Positions 8,281 to 20,102 are shown, counted from the stretch's first letter. The stretch is DNA of 64,000 bases from Aquilutibacter rugosus (GCF_036541335.1 NZ_JAZHBO010000001.1:186001-250000); one strand, 5' to 3'. Made by a program: numbers and translations. The notes: generated by a model from the letters alone, not told the origin.

Positions 8281-10517
8281 TAGAATTTGTACTCAAACAT
8301 CAGGCGGTAGGAGCGATAGTTATTGGACCACGAATCGCGCTCGCTGTAACCGACCGGCAGATCCGAGTACGCGTAGTTGTGCTCATCCTTAGGCAACAGG
8401 TTGTTGGCCGAGGCACGCAGCAGCAGCTTGGGCGTGAACTTATACGTGACGAAGGCATCCAGGTTCCAGATCGACCAGGTTCGGGCGATCGAGTTGTCGG
8501 AGGTGCGCGAGGTGCGACCTTGGTTGTAGCTCAGGTCCGAACCCAGCGTCATCTTGGAGCTGGGACGCCAGTCGAAACCGAAGTTACCCGTCAGCGGCGT
8601 TTGCGATGCCAGTGCGTTGTACGGTGCGGACCAGTAGCTCACGCGCGAACGATTCCAGGACAGATTGGAACGAATGTCCATGTCGGGGCCGGTTGGCAGC
8701 AACGCGCGCAACGGGAACTTGGCTTCGGCGGTTGCACCCCAGGCTTTAGCGGTGCCGGCATTTTCCGGACGGCTGACCCACAGGTTCATGCTGTTGTCGA
8801 ACTGGATAATGTTGGTGATCGCATCGTCAATGTCGCGGTAATAAGCACTCAGGCCCATAAAACCGGTCTTGCCGAAGTAATGTTCGTAGGCGACATCAAG
8901 ACCCATCGACAGCTCCGGACGCAGTTGCGGATTACCGGTGCTCAACGGCGAGTTGACCGAGTTCTGACCGTCAATCGAAGGCGTGGCCCGCGGGATCAGT
9001 TGGCTCGAACCCGGCTGGTTATAAGTGCGTGCCAGGCCCACACGAATCTGATCGCGCTCCTTGCCGGGCAGGCGCCACAGCAGGTTGGCAATCGGGCTCA
9101 GGACGCTGGTGCTGTTGGTGAACGAACCGAACTGCAGGCCATTGACGTAGGTCTTGGAGCCCTCCCAGCGCAGACCCAGGTAGGCCGACACATCTTTGCT
9201 GACCGGGAACTCATCTTGCGCAAACACAGCGGCGCGGTTGATTTTGACATTGACCTTGTCGGTGAAATACGAGGTGGCCTGACCGACCGGCGTATCCCAT
9301 TGGTTACGGACCTGCTCAGTGTCATCGGTGCCGAATTCCCAGCCCGTACTGACCTTGTGCTTCTTGGCGATCGTGTTCTCGATCTTGCCGTTGTTCTTGA
9401 TGCCGCGCGAGGTGTTCTCGGACACCCAGTAGCGGTCGATCAGCAGGTTGTGATTGACGTCATAACCGGTCAGCGGCGAGGTTGACTTGCTCTTGTCGTA
9501 CTCCAGGCCCACGCGCGTGGAGAACGTACCGGCATCGCCAAAGGGATGCGTATATTCGAGCGAAGGCCGTGCCCCGCGCGACTTGGATTCGGTTTCAGTG
9601 ACGGAATACGGAATTGCAGCCTGCGCACCGACCGGCGAGAGGTAAGACACATCGGCGACGCTTTCGGACTTGCCGACATTAGCCATCATCTGGAACGCCA
9701 TCGAGTCACCGCTCGGAAACGTCCAGTTCAACCGCGTCATGCTCATCAGCCCGCGGTTGCTGGAGTCCACATCGCTGGCGTTGAGGCGCTGGGCAATCAG
9801 GTTGCCGTTGTCATCGAAGCGACGTTCCTCGCTGCTCGACTGCGTCTCGGAATCCATTGCCATGGTGCCGAGCATGACGTTGTAACCGAACGTCGGCGTG
9901 GAATTGGAGAACGTAATGTTGGCGCCGCCCATATCGCGTCCGCCGCCGGTGCCACCAAAGGCACTCAGTTTGCGTTGCGATCGTGACAGGTTCTTGCGCA
10001 GTACGACGTTGATCGTACCCGCCACGGCACGCGTGCTGTTCTCGGCAGTTGCGCTGGGGATCACTTCGATGCGCTCAATCATCTCCGGTGCAATCTGCGA
10101 AAGATTGAAGCCACTACCCTGCGCTTGGCCATCGACCAGAATCTGCGTGTAGCCACCACCTAAGCCGCGCATACGCGGGCCACCACCGCGACCGCCCTGG
10201 CTCACACCCGGCAGACGCTTGAGCACGTCAAAGATACTGGTGTCGCCTTGCTTGAGCAGGTCATCGCGCTTGTAGATGATTTTAGAGACGGACTCGTTGC
10301 GACGCTCATCGGTATCGCTGGCGCCCTGCACCTTGACGGTGCCGACCTTGGTGGTCTTTTCGGCGGCGGCCTTGTCGGCATCGGCCGTTGCTGTGGCTGT
10401 GGCTGCGGAGTCTGCAGTGGTCGTGTTTTGCGCCTGAGCGATGGCGGTCGGAGAGACCAAAGCCATGGCAATCGCCAGAGTCAGTTGGGCGCGTACAGGC
10501 GCAGAAATAGCAGACAT
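8280..10517 (-). CDS. TonB-dependent outer-membrane receptor
   Basis: The start at 10517 is favoured by an upstream GGAACC and by the signal peptide it gives (LTLAIAMALVSPTAIAQAQ). The mature protein of about 720 residues opens with a low-complexity Ala/Thr/Asp stretch, then a possible TonB box (TKVGTVKVQG). A plug domain follows (SIFDVLKRLPGV, MRGLGGGYTQILVDGQ, IERIEVIPSATAE), then a 22-strand-type barrel of the FepA/FecA and OMP_b-brl_3 kind. It ends in phenylalanine (LMFEYKF), the usual outer-membrane insertion signal. It should import a large scarce ligand such as a siderophore or cobalamin, but the ligand cannot be read from sequence. No Fur box was recognised. Stop and start overlap with the esterase gene suggest one translation unit. 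Confidence 0.93.
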   Translation of the reverse strand: MSAISAPVRAQLTLAIAMALVSPTAIAQAQNTTTADSAATATATADADKAAAEKTTKVGTVKVQGASDTDERRNESVSKIIYKRDDLLKQGDTSIFDVLKRLPGVSQGGRGGGPRMRGLGGGYTQILVDGQAQGSGFNLSQIAPEMIERIEVIPSATAENSTRAVAGTINVVLRKNLSRSQRKLSAFGGTGGGRDMGGANITFSNSTPTFGYNVMLGTMAMDSETQSSSEERRFDDNGNLIAQRLNASDVDSSNRGLMSMTRLNWTFPSGDSMAFQMMANVGKSESVADVSYLSPVGAQAAIPYSVTETESKSRGARPSLEYTHPFGDAGTFSTRVGLEYDKSKSTSPLTGYDVNHNLLIDRYWVSENTSRGIKNNGKIENTIAKKHKVSTGWEFGTDDTEQVRNQWDTPVGQATSYFTDKVNVKINRAAVFAQDEFPVSKDVSAYLGLRWEGSKTYVNGLQFGSFTNSTSVLSPIANLLWRLPGKERDQIRVGLARTYNQPGSSQLIPRATPSIDGQNSVNSPLSTGNPQLRPELSMGLDVAYEHYFGKTGFMGLSAYYRDIDDAITNIIQFDNSMNLWVSRPENAGTAKAWGATAEAKFPLRALLPTGPDMDIRSNLSWNRSRVSYWSAPYNALASQTPLTGNFGFDWRPSSKMTLGSDLSYNQGRTSRTSDNSIARTWSIWNLDAFVTYKFTPKLLLRASANNLLPKDEHNYAYSDLPVGYSERDSWSNNYRSYRLMFEYKF

Positions 10518-10637
10518 TCGAGGGGGTTCCTTAACAGTAGTGGCAAAGCGTACGGCCCGCGTTCGCCGGCGGCATGTGCAATCTGTCATGGAAACGCATC
10601 AACTCGACAAAAGTTGACTAGGCAAGTAATCGGCCGT

Positions 10638-11975
10638 TCAGTTATTGACGTTGTTTGCAGCCATGAACTGTTCGATGGAGTCCGCATCGCGGACCAGTGC
10701 ATCGGTCAGCACTTCGTAACCGGTCTCGGTGACCAGGACGTCATCCTCGATACGAATCCCGATGCCGCGCCATTTGGCATCAACCTCGGTCGCATCGTGC
10801 GGAATGTACAGCCCGGGCTCGATGGTAAACACCATACCCTGCTCCAGAATCCGCGACTCGCCGTCGATCCGATAGTCGCCGACATCGTGGGTGTCCAAGC
10901 CCAGCCAATGGCCTGTTTTATGTGGGTAAAACCGCTTATATGCGCCGTTCCGAACCAGCGTTTCGAGTTTGCCCTTGAGCAGTCCGAGCTCGAGCAGGCC
11001 TTCGGTCAAGGTTGTGACGGCGGCCAGATGTTGCAGCTCGTATACAGCGCCCGGCTCCACTTGCGCCAGTGCAGCGCGGTTGGCCTTCACCACGATATCG
11101 TGCAGTTGCCGTTGCGCCTTGCTGAAACGTCCACCTGCAGGGAACGTACGCGTAATGTCCGATGCGTATCCTCGATACTCTGCACCCGCGTCAATCAGCA
11201 CCAGATCGTTCTTGCCGATGCGATCGCGATTGGTGACGTAATGCAGCACGCAGCTATTGCTGCCGGCGCCGACGATGCTGGTATAGGCCGGCGTGGCATC
11301 GTGCCATTTGAATACGCGTTCCAGTTCCGCCTGCAATTGGTATTCGTACATCCCCGGCTGCACCGCGCGCATCGCGGCCTCATGCCCGAGCACGGCAATG
11401 TCTGCCGCCCGACGCATCAGCAACAGTTCGTCCTTGTCCTTGATCAGGCGCTGCTCGTTGATCAACACGCTCAAGTCCAGCAGCTCACGCGGTGGCGGAT
11501 TGCCCATGTGCATCATCGCGCGCGTGCGGTTGAGCCAGGACATCAGCCGCGAATCGAACTCGCTGTCACGGCCGAAATGCGCAAAGATGCGACCACGGCC
11601 TTCGATCAGGCCCGGCAGGATGTCGTCAATGTCCGTGATCGGATACGCATCGTCGATGCCGAGTGCGTCGGGGGCACCATCGGGTCCGAGTCGTGCGCCA
11701 TCCCAAGCCTCACGGTGCGGATCGCGGTCACGGCAGAACAGAATGCACTCGCCATGCTTGCGTCCGGGCACCAGCACCAAGATGGCTTCGGGCTCTTCAA
11801 AACCCGTCAGATACAGCAGATCCGAATCCTGCCGGAACGCGTAATACGTATCGCGACTGCGCACTTTCTCGGTTGCCGCAGCGACGATGACGATGCCGCC
11901 TTCGCCAACGGATTCGAGCAGACGTTTACGACGCGATTGGTAGCGGGCCTTGCCGACCTTGGCAATCGGTTTCAT
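10638..11975 (-). CDS. pepP: Xaa-Pro aminopeptidase P
   Basis: The protein has 445 residues, normal for PepP, which removes an N-terminal residue preceding proline using two Mn2+ ions in a pita-bread fold. The N-terminal AMP_N domain is visible (about 1-140; DSDLLYLTGFEEPEA). The peptidase domain carries the metal ligands in LVLIDAGAEYRGYASDITRTFP, HKTGHWLGLDTHDVG, FTIEPGLYIP and IGIRIEDDVLVT. It is cytoplasmic. ygfB lies two bases upstream on the same strand, the conserved ygfB-pepP order of gammaproteobacteria. The ubiH gene that often follows is not here; the TonB receptor gene follows instead after 120 bases. Confidence 0.96.
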   Translation of the reverse strand: MKPIAKVGKARYQSRRKRLLESVGEGGIVIVAAATEKVRSRDTYYAFRQDSDLLYLTGFEEPEAILVLVPGRKHGECILFCRDRDPHREAWDGARLGPDGAPDALGIDDAYPITDIDDILPGLIEGRGRIFAHFGRDSEFDSRLMSWLNRTRAMMHMGNPPPRELLDLSVLINEQRLIKDKDELLLMRRAADIAVLGHEAAMRAVQPGMYEYQLQAELERVFKWHDATPAYTSIVGAGSNSCVLHYVTNRDRIGKNDLVLIDAGAEYRGYASDITRTFPAGGRFSKAQRQLHDIVVKANRAALAQVEPGAVYELQHLAAVTTLTEGLLELGLLKGKLETLVRNGAYKRFYPHKTGHWLGLDTHDVGDYRIDGESRILEQGMVFTIEPGLYIPHDATEVDAKWRGIGIRIEDDVLVTETGYEVLTDALVRDADSIEQFMAANNVNN

Positions 11976-11977
11976 AT

Positions 11978-12526
11978 TCAGTTGAACTGCCGACGGTAAT
12001 CGCGCGCCATGGCCACTTCGCTATGCAACAGCAGCGCGGCGACTTTGACGTACTCTTCGATCTCGGTCAGGGCGTCTTCGTCGGAGTCCGCCTCGGCCTC
12101 GAGATCCGAGCGCGACATTGCCACCAGATCGTGCAATGCCTCCTGGCCATCCTCGGACAGACTGTCTGACTTGGCACCGCCCAGCCCAAAGCCGGCGACA
12201 AAGCCACCGCACCACTCGAGCAAGCGAGCGGCCCGCAGCGCGACATCGGTCGCGTCATCGTCATCGTCCGGAAGCAGCAACTGGAACCCGAACTCCGTGT
12301 CCTTGAACTGCTGCGCGGTGGTCTGCGCCAGTTTGTGCAGCTCGGAATCCTCGGCCGGCTTCGGCAGAGCCGGATCCACCAGCAGCTGCGCGGGCCAATC
12401 GGCGCTCAGCGCTCCACCGGCCGCCAGCCATCCTGACAGCAAGCCATGCAACTCCGACGCGCTGACGTCGGCACCCATCTCGGCCACTTCAGCCGCGACT
12501 TGAAACTCTTCGGGCAACTTTCCCAT
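11978..12526 (-). CDS. ygfB: UPF0149 (YgfB/YecA) family protein
   Basis: The 182-residue acidic protein contains the UPF0149 signature: ASELHGLLSGWLAAGG near the N-terminus and the GFVAGFGLGG segment in the second half, plus an acidic DDDDDATDVALRAA loop. The start at 12526 is preferred because GGAAGG precedes it; an upstream ATG at 12553 has no ribosome-binding site and lies next to a repeat. In Pseudomonas aeruginosa YgfB influences beta-lactam resistance through ampDh3 regulation, but no such link is shown here. It is probably cotranscribed with pepP. A solo repeat arm occupies the intergenic region toward the divergent small coiled-coil gene. Confidence 0.92.
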   Translation of the reverse strand: MGKLPEEFQVAAEVAEMGADVSASELHGLLSGWLAAGGALSADWPAQLLVDPALPKPAEDSELHKLAQTTAQQFKDTEFGFQLLLPDDDDDATDVALRAARLLEWCGGFVAGFGLGGAKSDSLSEDGQEALHDLVAMSRSDLEAEADSDEDALTEIEEYVKVAALLLHSEVAMARDYRRQFN

Positions 12527-12556
12527 CAAACCCTTCCGGCAACTTTCCCCCATTAT

Positions 12557-12600
12557 AAAAGGGGACGGAGGGAATTAATTGCAGTTAACAATTCCCCCCC
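12557..12600. repeat. Solo arm of a REP/REPIN-like repeat family
   Basis: This intergenic segment carries GGGGACGGAGG followed by GAATTAATTG and TTAACAATTC. The same motif order forms each arm of the larger inverted repeat at 54,611-54,734 (GGGGACGGAGG, CAATTAATTT, TTAACAATTG). Only one arm is present here. It contains its own small dyad (GGGAATT...AATTCCC). It sits between divergent genes and could affect either promoter. Confidence 0.65.
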
Positions 12601-12616
12601 CGGCCCCGTAAGTCAC

Positions 12617-12622
12617 TATCAT
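12617..12622 (+). promoter_or_regulatory. -10 box (TATCAT) seven bases before the ATG; leaderless start
   Basis: TATCAT is followed by seven bases and then the ATG at 12630 of the coiled-coil gene, so transcription would begin at or within a base of the start codon. No Shine-Dalgarno sequence precedes the ATG. The -35 region is G+C-rich and lacks a clear hexamer. Confidence 0.5.
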
Positions 12623-12629
12623 TAGTCTC

Positions 12630-12851
12630 ATGAGCACCGATAACGTTTACGACCAGCTGCAGGCTTTATTGACCCGTGTCGATGGCATGCATGACCGTGT
12701 GCGCCGACTGACTGACGAAAACCGCAGCCTGCGCCAGCAGCAGGAGCAGTTGCACGCCGAGCGTTCGGCACTAATGGCCAAGAACGAGCAGGCCCGCCAA
12801 CGTGTCGAAGCGATGATCGTCCGCCTGAAATCCCTGGAGCAAAATACGTGA
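12630..12851 (+). CDS. Small coiled-coil protein, TIGR02449 family
   Basis: The 73-residue protein is almost wholly one predicted coiled coil (LLTRVDGMHDRVRRLTDE, then QRVEAMIVRLKSLEQN) and resembles ZapB in size and character. It belongs to the family of short proteins encoded just before zapA in Pseudomonas and Xanthomonas. Its stop overlaps the zapA start by four bases (GTGA), so the two are translationally coupled. A role at the Z-ring is inferred from the neighbour, not shown. Translation probably starts from a leaderless mRNA. Confidence 0.88.
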   Translation: MSTDNVYDQLQALLTRVDGMHDRVRRLTDENRSLRQQQEQLHAERSALMAKNEQARQRVEAMIVRLKSLEQNT

Positions 12852-13165
12852 CCGCGGCTGCAGAATCTGCCCCAATCCCCGTCAAGATTCGCATTCTCGA
12901 CAAGGAATTCACCGTCGGCTGCGAGCCGGACGAAAAAGCCGCTCTGCTGGAGGCCGCCGAAGCACTCGACAGCAAAATGCGCGCAATCCGCGGCGTTAAC
13001 CGCATGGCTGCCATGGATCGCGTGATGCTGCTGGCGGCGCTGAATTTCGTGTCGGAGTTCCACGCCCTGCAAAAGGCCCAAAGCCGCCGCGAAACTGAAC
13101 TGTCCGATGTCGTGCGCACATTGGCCGACAAACTGGATACGCTGCAGCCCGATCCGGCGGTATAA
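12848..13165 (+). CDS. zapA: Cell division protein ZapA
   Basis: ZapA binds and bundles FtsZ filaments at the division site in the cytoplasm. The 105-residue product shows the family pattern: VKIRILDKEFTVGCEPDE at the N-terminus, then the AAEALDSKMRAIR and RVMLLAALNFVSE helices leading to the C-terminal dimerising coiled coil. The start is GTG at 12848 and overlaps the preceding stop. The zapA stop codon lies inside the TATAAT promoter box of the downstream 6S RNA. The order zapA-ssrS-fau is conserved in gammaproteobacteria. Confidence 0.95.
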   Translation: MTAAAESAPIPVKIRILDKEFTVGCEPDEKAALLEAAEALDSKMRAIRGVNRMAAMDRVMLLAALNFVSEFHALQKAQSRRETELSDVVRTLADKLDTLQPDPAV

Positions 13166-13167
13166 TC

Positions 13168-13360
13168 TCCACTGGTCCTCTGCCCTAAGCGACAGTGCAT
13201 GTAAACAAATGCCTTGTCCCTTAAAAACGACACCGGAATTGTCAACGTGATCCGGCGTGCATGCCTGCCCTCGAGCGGGAAGCCCAACGATCACCGCGCG
13301 CTTCCACTTGGACCCTGGGTTCAAGGTCGTTTCATTCACATCGCCTGTGGCGGTGGACTC
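13168..13360 (+). ncRNA. ssrS: 6S RNA
   Basis: About 190 bases lie between zapA and fau, the classic ssrS position. The 3' half matches 6S RNA: TTGGACCCTGGGTTCAAGGT, then CATCGCCTGTGGCGGTGGA. The 5' TCCACTGG region pairs with the 3' GGTGGA to close the long hairpin, which has a large central bubble that mimics an open promoter. A TATAAT box at 13161-13166 sets the start near 13,172. 6S RNA binds sigma-70 RNA polymerase holoenzyme in stationary phase. The ends are approximate. Confidence 0.9.
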
Positions 13361-13414
13361 TTTCTCTCTCACCGGCTCCGGCCCTGAGCCAAGGCATACG
13401 TCCCGATCTCACGC

Positions 13415-14023
13415 ATGCGACAGGAACTACGAGCCGAGTTGCGCGAACGCCGCCGTTCGCTATCCCCTACCGAGCGCATCCGTGCCGCCAACGATGTGGC
13501 AGCGTCTTTGCTGTCGCTGCCGTTTGCGCCGCAGAGCGGTTACGTCGCGGGATATTGGTCCACCGATGGTGAGCTGGCTCTGCATGCATGGCTGCTGGGG
13601 CTGCCTTCGAACGTGATCCCCTGCTTGCCGGTGCTGGCCCCCGGCAAGACCTTGCGTTTTGCACCCTATTTTGCGGGCGATCCCTTGCAGCACAATCGCT
13701 TTGGCATTCCCGAGCCCGTGTACAGCGAGTCGTCACTGCTCACCGCGCAGGACATGCAACTGGTCGTGATGCCGCTCGTCGGTTTTGATGACGAAGGCAA
13801 TCGCCTCGGCATGGGTGGCGGATTCTACGACCGCACCTTTGCCTTCCGCACCGCACCGGATAATGCCCCGCCCCCGCCATGGCTGGTGGGCGTCGGCTAT
13901 GATGTGCAAGCTGTATCGGTCGGCACATTCAATGTGGAACCGTGGGATGTGCGCCCGGACGCCATTTGCACTCCCACGCGCCAACTGCTGGTCCGGTCCA
14001 CCGCCAACTCTTTTAGTCACTGA
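13415..14023 (+). CDS. fau: 5-formyltetrahydrofolate cyclo-ligase
   Basis: This enzyme (YgfA/MTHFS) converts 5-formyltetrahydrofolate to 5,10-methenyltetrahydrofolate with ATP hydrolysis. The 202-residue protein has the N-terminal RQELRAELRERRRSLSPTER helix, substrate-site segments around YWSTDGEL, and the phosphate-binding block GMGGGFYDRTFA near residue 130. Its position directly behind ssrS is conserved; in E. coli the two are cotranscribed. It starts an apparent three-gene unit with the EVE-domain gene (12-base gap) and rpiA (6-base gap). Confidence 0.94.
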   Translation: MRQELRAELRERRRSLSPTERIRAANDVAASLLSLPFAPQSGYVAGYWSTDGELALHAWLLGLPSNVIPCLPVLAPGKTLRFAPYFAGDPLQHNRFGIPEPVYSESSLLTAQDMQLVVMPLVGFDDEGNRLGMGGGFYDRTFAFRTAPDNAPPPPWLVGVGYDVQAVSVGTFNVEPWDVRPDAICTPTRQLLVRSTANSFSH

Positions 14024-14035
14024 CACTACGCTGCC

Positions 14036-14512
14036 ATGCCGAAACAATATTGGCTCATGAAATCCGAGCCCGATGCATTCTCCATTGATGATCTTGCGGC
14101 CGTAGCGCAGGAGCCCTGGAGCGGCGTGCGTAATTATCAGGCGCGCAATTCGATGCGCGACGATATGCGTGTCGGCGATGAGGTCCTGTTCTATCACTCC
14201 AATGCCAAGCCGGCCGGCATCGCAGGCTTGGCCCGAATTGCGCGCACTGCGTATCCCGATGAGACTCAGTTTGATCCGGAGTCTGATTATTACGACCCCA
14301 AGGCCACACGCGAGACACCGCGCTGGTTCATGGTCGATGTGCAGTTTGTCAGCAAGTTCTCAAAGATTCTAAGCCTTGCTGAAATCAAATCGCACGCCCA
14401 CCTGTTTTCCGCAGATTTCGTACCGGTACGTAAAGGCAGCCGCCTGTCGGTGGCACCGGTCAGCGCCGAAGATTTCCGCACCGCCGTCCAACTCGCCAAA
14501 TCCAAAAGGTAA
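14036..14512 (+). CDS. EVE-domain protein (thymocyte nuclear protein 1 homologue)
   Basis: The 158-residue single-domain EVE protein has characteristic segments: YWLMKSEPDAFSIDDL at the N-terminus, WSGVRNYQARNSMRDDMRVGDEVLFYHSN, and YYDPKATRETPRWFMVDVQ. EVE is a PUA-like fold that binds modified bases in nucleic acids, for example methylated cytosine. The conserved aromatic cage (Trp and Tyr residues) looks intact. The cellular role of the stand-alone bacterial protein is not settled. It is probably cotranscribed with fau and rpiA, a common neighbourhood in Pseudomonas-type genomes. Confidence 0.93.
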   Translation: MPKQYWLMKSEPDAFSIDDLAAVAQEPWSGVRNYQARNSMRDDMRVGDEVLFYHSNAKPAGIAGLARIARTAYPDETQFDPESDYYDPKATRETPRWFMVDVQFVSKFSKILSLAEIKSHAHLFSADFVPVRKGSRLSVAPVSAEDFRTAVQLAKSKR

Positions 14513-14518
14513 CTGATC

Positions 14519-15163
14519 ATGACCGAAGCAAAACGTCTCGCCGCCGAATCCGCGCTGCAGTATGTCGAAGATGGAATGATCGTTGGCGTCGGCACCGGCT
14601 CGACTGTTGCCTATTTCATTGACGGACTGGCACGTATCAAGGACCGCATCAAGGGCACGGTCTCCTCATCGGAACAGAGCACTGAGAAACTGCGGGCCCA
14701 CGGCATCGAAGTGTTCGACTTGAACAGCGTCGGTCAACTCTCGCTATATGTCGATGGCGCCGACGAATGCGATCCGCAGCGCAATCTGATCAAGGGTGGT
14801 GGCGCCGCACTGACGCGCGAGAAAGTCATTGCGCAAGCCAGCGAGAAATTTGTCTGCATCGTCGACCCCTCCAAGCAAGTTGAGCACCTGGGCGCATTCC
14901 CCTTGCCTGTCGAAGTGATCCCCATGGCTCGCTCACTCGTGGCTCGCGAACTGGTTCGCCTCACCGGCGGCCAACCCGTCTGGCGCATGAAAGATGAGGC
15001 CACTGCGGTGGTGACCGATAACGGCAATCACATTCTGGATTTGCATGGCCTGCGCATTGCCGACCCCGCTGCGTTGGAAACCAAGCTCAATCAGATTCCG
15101 GGTGTCGTCACTGTCGGTCTGTTTGCATTGCGTCCTGCCGATATTCTGATCGTCGGCAAGTAA
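14519..15163 (+). CDS. rpiA: Ribose-5-phosphate isomerase A
   Basis: RpiA interconverts ribose 5-phosphate and ribulose 5-phosphate in the non-oxidative pentose phosphate pathway. The 214-residue protein carries the family blocks: GVGTGSTVAYFID (phosphate loop), SSEQSTEKLRAHGI, YVDGADECDPQRNLIKGGGAALTREK (with the catalytic Asp and Glu), and VCIVDPSKQV. The length is normal. It is the last gene of the fau-EVE-rpiA run. The 42 bases to the convergent glycosyltransferase stop contain a short GTAGC...GCTAC dyad but no clear T-tract terminator. Confidence 0.97.
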   Translation: MTEAKRLAAESALQYVEDGMIVGVGTGSTVAYFIDGLARIKDRIKGTVSSSEQSTEKLRAHGIEVFDLNSVGQLSLYVDGADECDPQRNLIKGGGAALTREKVIAQASEKFVCIVDPSKQVEHLGAFPLPVEVIPMARSLVARELVRLTGGQPVWRMKDEATAVVTDNGNHILDLHGLRIADPAALETKLNQIPGVVTVGLFALRPADILIVGK

Positions 15164-15205
15164 GTAAAAGTAGGTAGCGCCCGGGCCGATCCGCGTTTTG
15201 CTACT

Positions 15206-16228
15206 TCACTTCAGTAGCGCAATGTCGGACACAATCGAGCGCAGTCCAAGCGCATAACGCGAGTAGCGGCCGGACATGGCCTCACGCGCGACCGCACCAA
15301 TCCGTTTAATCGGATTGCGCGACAGATGGCCGCGATGATGCGCATGAATCCGACGTTGCTCCAGTTCATGACGCCAACGCGGCTCCACGCCCTGCAGTAA
15401 ATTGCTGTTGTGCAGCAGACGTTGCAGCCGCAATGCCAAGCTTCGTTGAGAATCACGACGCAGGCCATTGGCTGTCCAGAAATTACCGGCCGTAGGCGCC
15501 GCCATTCCGATCGCATTCTCGCCGTGCTGCCGGTAATCGATCAGTTTTTCGTCGAGGGCATCAATCTCAAACCGATTACCCAGGGCCAGTACAAACGCCA
15601 GCCACTCATCGTGCACCCAGCCCGAAGGGATCGGCAACACGTCGGCCAATACTTCACGTCGCACCGCCATAGTGGCGCCGGTCACCAAAGTTCGCTGCAA
15701 TAACAGGTCGGCCGTCTCACCGCGATGAATCCGCCTCAACTCCTGGCCTGAGACCCCGACGCCATCGAACAGCGTAAACCCGAGCTCGGTACCGGCCGCA
15801 TCCACTAAGCGTGCATTGGTAAACAGCAGTCCCAGACGCGAACGTGCCGAGAACTCCTGCATCATCCGCTCGATCTTATGGGGCTGCCACACATCGTCCT
15901 GATCACAGAGAAAGACGACATCGGTGGTGACTTTACGCAACAGGCGCTCAAAGTTGGTACGGTAACCGACATTGTCGAAACCGCGTTCCATTTCAACCTG
16001 CACGCCGCGCGATATGAACCTGGACTCGTACACTTCAAGCAGTCGCCACGTGGCTTCGTCATCGGTCGAGGCATCATCGCGCACCAGCAACTGATCCGGC
16101 AAACGCGTCTGACTCAGCAGACTGTCGAGCTGCGCGCGCAGAAAACGGGAGCCGTTATATGTAGCAAGCACGACGGACGTACTGAGATTGTCACTTTTCA
16201 CTGCCGTGTTGCGTTCCGTACGTTCCAT
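15206..16228 (-). CDS. Family 2 glycosyltransferase
   Basis: From the ATG at 16228 the protein has 340 residues. The GT-A nucleotide-sugar domain is clear: STSVVLATYNGSRFLRAQLD, LVRDDASTDD, and VFLCDQDDVWQPHKIERM, with a DQDD metal-binding motif. It resembles rhamnosyl and O-antigen glycosyltransferases, so a role in cell-surface polysaccharide is likely. Acceptor and sugar are unknown. It stands alone immediately downstream of the rrn operon on the same strand, separated from it by a terminator. Longer in-frame starts would run back into 5S rRNA and are rejected. Confidence 0.88.
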   Translation of the reverse strand: MERTERNTAVKSDNLSTSVVLATYNGSRFLRAQLDSLLSQTRLPDQLLVRDDASTDDEATWRLLEVYESRFISRGVQVEMERGFDNVGYRTNFERLLRKVTTDVVFLCDQDDVWQPHKIERMMQEFSARSRLGLLFTNARLVDAAGTELGFTLFDGVGVSGQELRRIHRGETADLLLQRTLVTGATMAVRREVLADVLPIPSGWVHDEWLAFVLALGNRFEIDALDEKLIDYRQHGENAIGMAAPTAGNFWTANGLRRDSQRSLALRLQRLLHNSNLLQGVEPRWRHELEQRRIHAHHRGHLSRNPIKRIGAVAREAMSGRYSRYALGLRSIVSDIALLK

Positions 16229-16280
16229 TTGTATGCCAAGAGGATAACGTAAACCGAGCCTGATTACAGGGCTAAAAACG

Positions 16281-16312
16281 AAAAAGCCCCCGATCGCACT
16301 AGCGATCGGGGG
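16281..16312 (-). terminator. Rho-independent terminator of the rrn operon
   Basis: A perfect 11-bp stem (CCCCCGATCGC / GCGATCGGGGG) with a 4-base loop is followed on the minus strand by CTTTTT. It lies just after 5S rRNA and just before the glycosyltransferase gene. Confidence 0.93.
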
Positions 16313-16326
16313 TTTCCGAATAAATG

Positions 16327-16440
16327 TCCAGCGATGACCTACTCTCACATGGCAAAGCCACACTACCATCGGCGCAAGAGCGTTTCACTTCCGAGTTCGG
16401 GATGGGATCGGGTGGTTCCACTCTGCTATTGTCACTGGAC
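16327..16440 (-). rRNA. rrf: 5S ribosomal RNA
   Basis: The reverse complement contains the 5S core (GAACCACCCGATCCCATCCC, AACTCGGAAGTGAAACG, GATGGTAGTGTGG) and closing helix ends. It lies 147 bases downstream of 23S in the transcription direction. Ends are estimated to within a few bases. Confidence 0.95.
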
Positions 16441-16575
16441 AAAGCTTGATTGACGGACGCGAGCAGCCGGTTGCGCTCTTGCGCACCCACGGTGCCGTGT
16501 TGCGTCCCGTCAAAAGGGGTTGGAATGTAGCGTTCGTTTTGGACCTTGCTGCGCACGCGTCGCGAGCCAAGGCCA

Positions 16576-19480
<2,905 letters not shown>

Positions 19481-19871
19481 CAGCCTCGACTTGCGTCAAA
19501 ACCCCCAAGATCATACGTCTCGTCCATCCTGCTTTTGTCCAGGAGGACCCCGTGTGTGTCACCACACTCGGGTAGAACATATAACGACTCAAATGTTGTT
19601 GAACGTGCACTTCACTTCGATCCGATCCGCCCTATAGAGAACTCATAAATGAGAGGGAGAACCAGAACGTCGCGTTGCGCCGTTCGCCTTAGCCTCACGA
19701 CACGTATTTGCAGACAAATGTCTCAAAACGCTCGCTACATTCCAAATTTTCAAAGATCAAACCCGGGCCTCAACGCCCAAGGCTATCTAAACTTTTAATT
19801 GCATGCTGAATGTCTTCTTCCGGCCACGCCGTTTTCGCTACTGCCATCAAACCCGTATACACCGGTTCCAA

Positions 19872-19948
<77 letters not shown>

Positions 19949-19971
19949 ATTCGCGGAAATCGCACTTGAAG

Positions 19972-20047
19972 TGGTGGAGCTTGTCGGGATCGAACCGACG
20001 ACCCCCTGCTTGCAAAGCAGGTGCTCTCCCAGCTGAGCTAAAGCCCC
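19972..20047 (-). tRNA. tRNA-Ala (TGC)
   Basis: The 76-base minus-strand tRNA is the first in the 16S-23S spacer. The acceptor stem GGGGCTT/AAGCTCC, anticodon loop TTTGCAA (TGC), T-loop GTTCGATCC and encoded CCA end are visible. The Ala-before-Ile order matches that known from Xanthomonas-type rrn operons; E. coli has Ile-Ala. Confidence 0.97.
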
Positions 20048-20102
20048 AGAAGACATCAGGAAATTTGTGCGGACATCTGGCAGGCGGAACCTGCCGGTCT
20101 CT

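Noticed and set aside
10248..11999. A 583-codon plus-strand frame over pepP and the start of the TonB receptor gene
   Set aside because: It spans two genuine minus-strand genes and the space between them; no family resemblance.
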